Shown here piece by piece: positions 10,783-19,545 of a stretch of 64,000 bases of DNA. The DNA is taken from positions 1 to 64,000 of the forward strand of contig JAUCBJ010007569.1 of NCBI GenBank assembly GCA_032718475.1. Reading direction: 5' to 3'. The translations under genes were made by a program, and so were the position numbers. Each line of letters starts with the position of its first letter. Within the stretch, counting starts at the first letter, position 1. The notes beneath the pieces were generated by a model. It saw only the letters and a program-made list of their open reading frames with translations. It ran no database searches and was not told the origin of the DNA. Source of the DNA: Nemertoderma westbladi (Eukaryota > Xenacoelomorpha > Nemertodermatida > Nemertodermatidae).

Positions 10783-11711
10783 CTAATGGTCGATTGTTAA
10801 TGAAGCTGGGTTTTCGTTTCCGAGATAGCGAGTCGTCGTAGCTTGAATTTGTTTAGCCCTCTCTTCCTCTATGGAGAGAGTTTTATCGTATGAGTTAGGT
10901 TCAACAGCCTCTTGTGTGAAGAATCTCACCACATGTTCATCTCTCAGCTTAGCATTGTATCGCTCCACCACCTCATTGAGTTCGTCATCCCCATAAGCCA
11001 GTAATTCACTATTCCGTTGAATTAGTTGACATAATTCTGTTTGGTTAGACCAGGCTTGATTTTCGGTGAGTGGTCCTATGACATTATCCTCATTATCATA
11101 TAATACCTGGACATCGTCGTTATCTGAGGAGCATGAAGTTTCCTCAGCTGGGATTATTTCCTCCTCTACTGGTTCTATACTCTCACTTACCTGACTCATA
11201 AAGATATTCTCAGTTCTTCCTCTTAGCGTTCGTTTTGATGGACCTGTGAAATACCCACGTACCCGAGTCTGTAGCGGTTGTGGCATGGCAGGTCTCTTCT
11301 CTAAAGTTTCTAACGCTTCATGAGCATTTTGACCTATGAGTAACTGGACTCCTGGATAGCCAGTCATAAATCTGGGGACCTTATACTGACGGGAAAAGTT
11401 ATCTTCATCACATCATAAGGTTCTTCCTGACTGGTGGCAAAGTTCTTAATAGCTACCATTTTTATGTGTTTTAAATTATCCTTACCTGTTCGATCTTGTG
11501 GGGTAGATAGAGATCCCACATATAAGTCCGTTTCCACAGCAGATTTCCAAACCTGCATTATGCCGGAGAGATTGAGTTTGGTATGAAATTTCTCCTGTCC
11601 AGCGAAAAAATCTTCTGCTAAGTCTTTGTTGATAAAGGTACCTGTACTACCTGAATCACGGAGGGCATTTACTACTAAATTCTTACCTTGTCCATGTATC
11701 CTGAGCTCCAC
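10783..11711 (-). pseudogene. E3 aspartic protease and linker, broken
   Basis: Two overlapping frames. The upstream one (11711-11364) has the retropepsin-like active site DSGSTGTF followed by GIMQVWKS and KMVAIKNFAT. The next (11367-10783) has LLIGQNAHEALE, TRVRGYFTGPS and an acidic linker leading toward RT. The frame changes near 11365. The order and motifs match E2 residues about 1245-1430. Confidence 0.85.
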
Positions 11712-11879
11712 GATGGGAAATTCTCTAATGCTACCAGATGGTTGTGAGACCTTCCGCGAGACTTGTTTATCGTTTGAGACATGTTTAGCCTCCTCTTATT
11801 CAATGAAAGTCTCATGGGCGAGGGCTCTATAGATCCCAGCATTGATCATGTAACACGAATTATCCTAAGTTACACTACA

Positions 11880-12640
11880 TCAGTCCTTAAGATCTTTCTG
11901 TATGAAGTCTTCACACTTACTTAAGTGGTGTGGTCCCTCGAAAAACATGCACTTCAGTTTAAGTTTAGTTTCCCTTTGGGGAAAAGTATTTTGTACACGA
12001 GTTTTCTCTTCTGGTTTTTTACTATAAATCCACTTAGGTGAAGTCAGGGGAGTTTTAATGTACTCTCTCGTGTTATTATTTGACCTACCTTTCATTTTTC
12101 CTGCATCTTTACCCTTGGTGGTGTAATATACATCAGTGGTGTCTTTGCCGCTTTCCTCGTCGAATGAAGTATTCGTATTCGGTATAACAAACAGGAGTAG
12201 TCTTACGTCTAGTAGTGGGTTTCTCACTCACCTTAGTTTCTGGAATCTTTTCTCTGGACTGTTTTAGGAGTTGTAGTTTCACTTCTCCTGTCAGGAACTT
12301 AACTTAACTGTTAAGATCAACCATCTTGGGATTTCTCCCATGATGCTCCCTATAGTATAGCACCTTTTTGTCCCAACGAGTACCTATGCCGCCCTCTGGC
12401 AAGGAAGACCTTGGCTTGGGAGGACCTTACAAGCATTTGATGAGGAATCGCAGTTTTTCACCTATAGATAATACCAAGTTGTGTATGGCATCTTTATAAT
12501 ATTCATTAAATGGTAGCCATTTCAACACATCTCCATTGAACTTGATGACCTCTCCCACCGATACGGCTTGATGGGCCTCCATTCTGGCCATCTGATGGGC
12601 GAAACTCTCCTGAGCCATGGTATTTTTTCAACATTGAATT
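11880..12640 (-). pseudogene. E3 Gag fragments (capsid-like and zinc-knuckle region)
   Basis: The piece at 12618-12427 matches the start of the conserved Gag core of E2 (MAQESF, VIKFNGD, KWLPFNEYYKDAI). It is followed by an apparent internal deletion. The piece at 12227-11880 contains a degraded first Cys cluster (KCMFFEGPHHLSKCEDF) corresponding to the E2 zinc-knuckle region. Broken by stops. Confidence 0.8.
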
Positions 12641-12649
12641 ATCTGAATA

Positions 12650-14337
12650 TATATTACGAGGGTAATTTGGAGTAGTATATGGTGTATTATTCGAAGTTTT
12701 CTATTGATGTTACTATCTATAGGGGTTTCCCTATTACTACTGTAGCAGTGTAGATGTGTTTAGGCTCCACACCTTACGCATTATTAGATACGGACCTAGA
12801 AGGTTTTAAGATAGTTACAGGAGGGCATATATCTTTCTGAAGCTCGATTTTTTGCAGCTCGATTCACTGTTCTCTTACAGAACTCTTTAAGGATTGTACA
12901 CAGATTATATCAGATCACAGGAATTATTTCATTTCACTGTATTGCAGTGATAAAGCAATAGGCTTAGTTTATATTGTCAGACCTAGATCGTATATAACAG
13001 GCCTATAATAAGTTTAATAAATTGAAATAAAGTTATTTATTTATTTATAAAGTTTTAGTCAGTATTGAATTAGATGTTATTATTTCTGAGGTCAGAAGTT
13101 ACAATAATGATAAGTTATTACTCCTACTGTAATGGAGAGTTATTAAGGACACTAAATAATAATATTTCTACAGAAGTTACTTATTTCTACTAATTACTTA
13201 CGTATATACGAACGTACGAATCAGAGTTGAGATTGCACAATCTCTAAATAAACAATAAACGAAAGTTACACAGACAATTTTAGGGGAATTTTACAAGATC
13301 TTTAATAACCAGAAATTTAGAAATTCCTGGCTTTACGGGGGAATTACGGAATTTTGAAACTAATAAAGCAGCATTCAATAATTTGCGCTGTCCAGATAAG
13401 GAAATGCCACCATCTGATGGCTTATAGTCTACACTATAAACAAACGTACCCAGAGTGTCCTATAACTAGAGGTCAATTATCGTAGCCTACGCTAACGGAC
13501 CTATTAACCACTTTACAACATAAAATATAGTCTACACACTAAATTAAATTTCAGGAAAGTGTTGTACTCTAAACCCTAGATTAGATACCAACACTTATAC
13601 AACAGGTAACTCGCAGTTAAATATACTTGAAAAGAACCCTAGCATCTACCAGAGTGACCAGAGTATTTTGACTTACTTACTTCAATGCTAAATAAACCAA
13701 TGGCCAACCTACGCCAAGCTGTCCTAAAGTAGTACCAGGGTTAATTTAACTATTACGGTATGTACAACTAGCAGAATCACTGTAGGAAAAAACTTGGGGA
13801 CATGAATGTTGTATATTACTAGCATAAACTCTGAATAATAAATATCACGCTACCTGTACAGATTATTTTACACAAAACGCAAACCAAACAATGACAGACT
13901 ACCACTAAAGCTAAAATAAAAAACAGTAGATGAAGATCCCGAAACCGTTGGTATAGTATGCGCTCTCAATTCAGTTGGCAACTTACTCTTAGTAGAGGAT
14001 TTACCTTATAGCGCTTGAAGCCTCTACTTTCCAACTGTACTTTATTGGACAAATAACCTACACCACTGTAATTTACTTCAAAACTGTAGTTTAGCCTACG
14101 AATTACTTTCACAATCTGAGCAGGACTACACACCTTCTGCTCAATACTATACTTACAGATAAACAAAGCTGACAGAACTAAGTAAAACTAGATAAGAAAA
14201 AAAGGGTGATCAAACCCAAATCTCTTAAATAGCCTACTTGTATACAACTAAATCTCAATCGAATTAAAACTGCAATGTGGTACCGGACCAGAACCACTAG
14301 GCCTACTTCTTGATTTACTGTTCCACCAGAGCAGCAA
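12650..14337 (-). other. E3 5' leader, no gene
   Basis: Noncoding, AT-rich, with patches matching the E2 leader on the minus strand (for example the TTGGCGTAGGT and TTCATGTCCCCAAGTTT motifs near 13715 and 13810). It ends at 14337, where E1 is inserted. Confidence 0.7.
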
Positions 14338-14861
14338 TGTGACGGGATCCAGGAGGGATCCCGGTTTATCCGGTGTTAGTTCACGCGTCCCCGCCGTGTG
14401 TGAAGAGTAAATGGGTTCGTGTCGTTCATTGTATATAATGATCGGTATAAAGATATAGATATAGATTGTTGTACACGGAAGGCGGGATACGGTAACTAAA
14501 GTCCCGGTCCTTCCCTAGCTAAACTATCTAACCTAAACTAGCACCAATATTGCACTGAGATTACTGAACTGATATGATTACTGCCAAGTGGCTATATTGC
14601 ACGGTTGGCCTTGTTACTCTACCTAATCGATGCCTTTCCCCCCTCTGATTGGTTGATACCCTTGTTGGCGCCCTTTGGAGTGTTCCCGTTCACTCCACCT
14701 GTTCTCTCTGGGTTAGGGGTTTGGCCCCTGACCCTCATTGTGTGTTTCCTTCCCATTCTTATTGGGGTGGCACGAGTTGGTTAATTACCCAATCTCGTGG
14801 CTCCCAATATTGCTTATCGGCTTAACTTTATGGGGTGTTAGCGGGATTGAATAAGCTAACA
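14338..14861 (-). repeat. E1 3' LTR
   Basis: 524 bp, bounded by TGTGACGG and GCTAACA on the + strand. It is nearly identical to 24724-25247; differences were noticed in the CGTTCATTG/CGTTCGTTG and GAGATTACTG/GAGATAACTG contexts. The neighbouring internal sequence is the polypurine tract used to start plus-strand DNA synthesis. Confidence 0.93.
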
Positions 14862-15575
14862 CTCCCCCCCATGCTATCTTCCCGGTAAGAAGATAGCATC
14901 AACCAAAAAAGTGCGCTACAATCCCGCTGGATCCCGATCTAGTATCGGGTGTGGGGTGGAATTCTTTTCTCTCGGAGCCGGCTTTCCAGGCCGCTCCCTA
15001 TGGGTATGATAACGCTACCCTGTATGCCTGGCGTCTCATGTCGGGCCGATCGCGCTCACCTCTCACGCAACTTTTGTTTCCCCAACACTTTCGCCCTATC
15101 TCTTCTCCACTCTCACCCTAACTCTCGCATACACTCGGACCTCCTCGTCCCTCACTCAGCCTCTTATTCTCCCCCCCACACACTAGAATTGCGTCCGCAC
15201 TCTCTCTGCACTTCGCTCTATTACTCCGTCCCTCAACCCCACTTTGACTACCTCATTCCTCCTGACGAATCTCCCCCCCCCCCCCTCTTGTGCCGTCGCA
15301 CTCAAGAAGTGTGAAATTGTCTGGTGTCTCGTCCATAGTGCCATAGTCAGTTTACCCCCCAGTCCCAGTAGCTAATTGAGAAAGGTTGTATGACTATAGT
15401 ACTTACTCCGAACGTATATTTGTAGATTACTAATTACTACGTACGTACATACGAATTGCACTTATATGATTATTTGCATTAATTAGATTTGTACTTAATA
15501 GTTCGTACATCTCACGCGGCGCCTTCCAGGCGTACCACGTCCAAGTCCCAGTCTCTCTCCCTCGGCTCTGGGAAC
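14862..15575. other. E1 3' untranslated region
   Basis: Lies between the ORF3 stop and the 3' LTR. The + strand is C-rich, hence purine-rich on the element's sense strand. It carries the putative polypurine tract next to 14861. Short + strand ORFs here are chance. Confidence 0.6.
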
Positions 15576-17089
15576 CTATCTGTTCCTCTGGGGATAGTTC
15601 CCCCTGGCGTCCTCTTCCCTGGGTCGTTTCTTGGTTACCACCGTTCCTCTGGGATCCGCTTTCTGCTTTCGGACCTTCGCCGCCACCTCCCTGCTGATCC
15701 CGGTTGTTGGCTCCTTGGGCGCTGGTGTTATTAGTGCCCGATATCGCTTCGCCGGTGGCCCCTCAGAGTGGCCCGGTTGTCTCCCTCTGGTGGCGTCCCA
15801 TAGGATCATCTTCATTGCTTGTGGTACGTGCTCCGCCAAGAAATCCCTAAACTCCCTTCGGTTCTGTGGCGTCCACCTGTCCAAATATCTTTGCGTGTTC
15901 ATCACTCCGGCGTACGACGCCGCCGTAGCTACCTCTTGGTAGGTAAACGGTAGCCTCCGCTTTATGATTTCCATGTGAGTCTCCTGATTGATAAGGAAGA
16001 AACCCCACTTGAACTCCTGGGCCTTCATGCGCTGGCGCATCATGGCCCCGACGTCGGCCCACTCCTCGAATCTTGCGAACTTCTCCTCGTCGTCCATCCA
16101 GTCGCACTGGCGTCCGTAGTGTCCCCGAAAGTGGCACTTTGGACATCGGTTATGCAACCGTGGACACGCCCCCATCCTGTGGCTTGGCTCTCGGCAGTGG
16201 AGACAAAAGGTTCCCTTCTGGAACCGGTACAAGCAGCTCCTTTCCTGGTGGGTCTGTCTCCCACAGTAGTCGCAGCCGAGTACCAATGTCTCCCGTCCCA
16301 CCTCGTCTTTCGTCCCAAGTGATCTCCGCGGTCTGTGGAGTCGCTGGTAGGCGAATTTCTCCACGTTAGTGTCTCTATCTACGTCGATTTCTCCGCCCCT
16401 CTCGGGCATCGTCTCCCCGAATACTACCCGTGGTGCCGTCCCCGGTTGCTCGCCCAACCTGATAGTGCTCCCCGCGAAATCCATCGCCGGCTCCTCGTGC
16501 ACCCAGGTCCGCTTGCCGGATCTGTTCCAGAAGGCCCTCGCCCCACTGGCCGTCACCACCCTCCCGCCAACCCAGTCCGTGTCCGAGTGGCCTATCCTCT
16601 CGATGGGCGGCATCTCTCTGAACTCGTCGTCGTCCTCCTCCTCCTCTGGCAGTGACTCCAACCCCGGTATCCCGATGGATCCACTATGTCCCTTCCCGCC
16701 TTGGCTCTCACCCGTAGCTCTCCATCCTTCTAACTCCCTTAACTTCCTTGGCGGTTGGTCGCCTTCGGCGCCCGCTGGTATGGGCATCGCTTGTAACCCC
16801 GACGTCGACTGTCTCGGCGATCCCACCGTCCATCCCAGTTCTCGCCCTAGAGACTCCCCCGAACTCCCTGACGAAGTCCAATGAAGCTCGTCTAAGCCTG
16901 CCTGTTCCTCGAAGCCGTAACTCTGTGTCCTGGCCTCCTCTTCCCTCTCCTCTGCTTCTATCCTCTCCCGTCTGGCGACTTCTTCCAGTCGCTTTGCTTC
17001 TCGTCTATCCGTTTCTAGCTCCCATCTCTGATACGGCGTATCTGTCTCCCCGTCTACCAGATGTCGGCTGTCAGGTGTCGGCCAGACAC
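15576..17089 (-). CDS. E1 ORF3: triple CCHC zinc-knuckle protein with basic tail
   Basis: The frame is open from about 17089 to the stop at 15576; the first ATG is at about 16787. In numbering from 16826, the N-terminus has an acidic stretch (EEEEDDDEF), then three canonical CX2CX4HX4C knuckles at residues 185-198, 208-221 and 228-241, an acidic aromatic segment (DDEEKFARFEEW), a conserved-looking THMEI...FTYQEV block, and a Lys/Arg-rich end (TKKRPREED). The extra upstream 88 codons are charged and coil-forming (ELETDRREAKRLEE) but lack an ATG, so expression may depend on frameshifting or splicing. Zinc knuckles imply nucleic-acid binding. It occupies the 3' position where integrase or env is usual. 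A homologue lies in E2 at 42755-44044. Function unknown. Confidence 0.8.
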
Positions 17090-17633
17090 CGACTCACCCT
17101 TCAGCCCCGGGTGGTCTACCAGACCGTCGAAGGCTGTTTTAAAGGCTCTCCTGTAGCTTAGGGGTGATCCCGATAACAGAAATGCCCCTGGTTCCCTCTT
17201 GATGACCACGGTCATAAATAAGTTAAGCAAACTTATCATCATCCAATCTTCCTGCAGGATATATCGCTTCTGATATACCTTTATCGCTCCTCTGCGGAAT
17301 TGATATACCTCTTGCTTTCCCGGTCTTGCTCCCCACTTTAGCGAGTTCGCTAGTTCTGCTCCGTATTCTTCCCTGAACTTCCCCCAGTCCATCGGTTTGT
17401 GGCATACGAGCCCCAATAGCTGGCCCATTGCCACCGCCCCGCATTGGCCTGTGTTTCCGACTACCCCCAACCCATCCGGTGCCGTCATAGCCATAAAGAC
17501 CTTCTGCATATCCAGGAGGTTGGTGGCGTCCGGACCGATGATTCTCTCCGCATCCTCGCGAATCGCCGATCCCACTTTCGTCGTCGACTTCTCTCTTACC
17601 AAGACTTGTACCGCTTTCGGTAACCGGTTTTCT
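17054..17633 (-). CDS. E1 ORF X, unidentified protein between pol and ORF3
   Basis: An open frame of about 190 codons overlapping the end of pol by about 35 nt and ORF3 by about 35 nt, with no ATG near its start (the first Met is well inside, at LLDMQKV). It contains a Gly-rich hydrophobic segment (GLGVVGNTGQCGAVAMG), KFREEYGAELANSLKWG, and a short hydrophobic stretch (MISLLNLFMTVVI). I do not recognise it. It has no H2C2 zinc finger and no D,D-35-E pattern, so it does not look like integrase. Both junctions need a shift in the same direction (-1). Confidence 0.5.
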
Positions 17634-19545
17634 CATACTTTCTCATCGGCGGCCAGGCCTCCTTATCGCTCAGAAATTGTGGCCCATGTTGCCACAATAC
17701 TTCCTTCTTCAAGAAAGTGTGGCGTACCACGCCCCTCGACAACAAGTCCACTGGGTTCTCGTCCGTTGGGCAGTAGTGCCACCTTTCCAGTTCTGTGCTC
17801 GCCCTTATTTCGTCCACTCTATTCGCGACGAATATCGGGTATCTCGTCCTTTCGTTGTGTAGCCAACCAAGCACTACCATGGAGTCCGTCCAGTAGTGTG
17901 TCTCTACTATGTTGGGAATAGTATCCACTAGGTAGGCTGTGGCTCTAACTCCTAGTCTCGCAGCTGTCAATTCTAACTTGGGAACTGATGCTGAATCTGG
18001 CGGCATTGACTTTGCTTTGCTAAAGGCTAGTCTGGGCTTATGAGCCCCCTCTCGTTGTACTAAGTAGAGTGCCGCTCCGTACGCTTCCAACGACGCGTCG
18101 GAGAACATGTGTAGGTCCAGATTCATCATGTTCCCATCCGGGAAATACACTCGTGGCATGTTGTATGTTCCCATCTCCTCCAAGTCTCCTGTCCACTTGC
18201 TCCACTGTTTCTTGATTTCCTCTGGTACCTCTACGTCCCACTCATCCTTCAATTTGTATACTCTTTTGAGTATCTGTTTCCCCGTGACTAATAATGGGGA
18301 TGCTAGGCCTAGGGGATCGTATATCCTTGCTATATATGATACATAGCCCCTCTTCGTGTGGATGTCTGCGCCCTCCTGGCTCAGCTGATACTTCAGTTCG
18401 TCTGTCTCTCTGTTCCACACGATTCCCAGTGCCTTCTGTTGGGATTCTGTTCTCTTAATCGCCATGTCCTGCCCTTTGGCTGTTGTGGGATTATCCATGG
18501 TCGATTCTGGCCTCTTGTCCTCTATCGCCTTGATAAATTCTTCCGAACTGGATTGGAATTTGGTCAGGTTAAAGCCGGATCCTTTTAGGATGTCGCGAAC
18601 CTCGCGCCCTGTGTCCAGTATCTCCTTAACCGTATTTCCAAACTCCATTCCGTCGTCTACGTAGAAGCCGCGTCGAATCATATCAACGGCCCTACTGCTG
18701 TATCTATCTTCCTTCCCTTTCACTGTGTCTCTCACTGCCATAGTCGTCGTAAATGAAGACGACTTGGCCCCCATGTTCTGTACTACCATCTTATATGCCG
18801 GTATTATCGAGGGTTCTTCCTCGCTGTTATACCATAAGAAGCGTTGACTGTCGCTATCTTCTTCCGTTACACGGACTTGGTTGAACATGCCTTCTATGTC
18901 ACACGTGAAGGCGTGTTTCCCATTTCTAAATCTAAGTAACACCTCTATGCCCGAATTGTATATGTTTGGGCCTTCTAACAGGTAGTCGTTTAAGCATTTT
19001 CCGTCGGTCTTTGCCGATGCGTCGACTACCATCCGTAGTTTACCTTTCTTTGGGTCTAAAGCCACGTGTAGTGGCAGGTAATATGTCCTGTCCGTGTTCG
19101 GCTCGTCGACCGGTAACTCCACGGCCCATCCTTTCTCGACGTACTTCTTAATCGTTCTGTGGATGTACCCATTCTTCTCGGGGCTCCGTTTTAGTGTTTG
19201 TTTCAGCTTGCGGAGTCTCGTGATTACCATCCCTCTATTGTCGGGCAGCGGTATCTTCGGTAGTTTCCATACCATTCCTATAGTATACCGCCCCTCATTG
19301 CATGTCATCGATTCCTCCACGCTTTGTAAAGCCTGCTTGTCTTCTACCGAGGTCCCGACCCCGGTTTCTTTCAGTCCCTCGAAGTCCTGTCTGAGCAGTC
19401 TTCTAAGCTGCTCCTCTGCTCCCTCGTCACCCATTTCCTGCGTTGTTCCCGCGAACATGCATCCTGATGTCTCCGACATCCCAAATGGTATCTTACTTTT
19501 GATTGGACCACTCAGTGTCCACCCGAATGGTGTTAATATCGCTGC
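17596..19545 (-). CDS. pol: E1 pol: reverse transcriptase and RNase H (no integrase)
   Basis: The frame is open directly after the Gag-protease stop at 19546-19548; the first ATG is at 19479 (627 aa from there). From that ATG: the upstream segment TPFGWTLSGP closes the protease region; RT blocks are YYLPLHVAL, RMVVDASA, LLEGPNIYN, DIEGMFNQV, and the catalytic YVDD at residues 273-276; then YDPLGLASPLL, and an RNase H-like domain with FSDASLEAYG, KLELTAARLG, WTDSMVVLGWL and the ENPVDLLSRG motif typical of BEL/Pao. The ORF ends shortly after EAWPP, just where the integrase zinc finger normally begins. The domain looks intact. It would synthesise cDNA from element RNA in virus-like particles. 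Confidence 0.93.
   Translation of the reverse strand, partial: AAILTPFGWTLSGPIKSKIPFGMSETSGCMFAGTTQEMGDEGAEEQLRRLLRQDFEGLKETGVGTSVEDKQALQSVEESMTCNEGRYTIGMVWKLPKIPLPDNRGMVITRLRKLKQTLKRSPEKNGYIHRTIKKYVEKGWAVELPVDEPNTDRTYYLPLHVALDPKKGKLRMVVDASAKTDGKCLNDYLLEGPNIYNSGIEVLLRFRNGKHAFTCDIEGMFNQVRVTEEDSDSQRFLWYNSEEEPSIIPAYKMVVQNMGAKSSSFTTTMAVRDTVKGKEDRYSSRAVDMIRRGFYVDDGMEFGNTVKEILDTGREVRDILKGSGFNLTKFQSSSEEFIKAIEDKRPESTMDNPTTAKGQDMAIKRTESQQKALGIVWNRETDELKYQLSQEGADIHTKRGYVSYIARIYDPLGLASPLLVTGKQILKRVYKLKDEWDVEVPEEIKKQWSKWTGDLEEMGTYNMPRVYFPDGNMMNLDLHMFSDASLEAYGAALYLVQREGAHKPRLAFSKAKSMPPDSASVPKLELTAARLGVRATAYLVDTIPNIVETHYWTDSMVVLGWLHNERTRYPIFVANRVDEIRASTELERWHYCPTDENPVDLLSRGVVRHTFLKKEVLWQHGPQFLSDKEAWPPMRKYEKTGYRKRYKSW

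Larger units (their letters stand above)
9730..14337 (-). mobile_element. E3: old, decayed BEL/Pao element, body (split by E1)
   Basis: Reading on the minus strand, a 5' leader (14337 to about 12650), Gag, protease and RT pieces occur in normal BEL/Pao order but in several frames with many breaks. Leader and proteins are clearly related to E2: the same DSGSTGTF protease motif, the same KWLPFNEYYKD Gag motif, and leader matches around 13700-13900 to about 35090-35290. The 3' part is lost: coding similarity stops near 9730 beside a G tract, so RNase H, integrase and 3' LTR are missing. The 5' end continues at 25248, beyond the E1 insertion. Confidence 0.85.

Noticed and set aside
16369-16884. 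Plus-strand ORFs of 110-190 codons opposite E1 ORF3, pol and Gag
   Set aside because: GC-rich antisense shadows of well-supported minus-strand genes, Ser/Pro-rich with no domains.
17596-17633. Canonical -1 slippery heptamer at the pol/ORF X overlap
   Set aside because: Looked for an X XXY YYZ site in frame; only a GAAAACC-like run is present, which does not fit well. Frameshifting remains a hypothesis.
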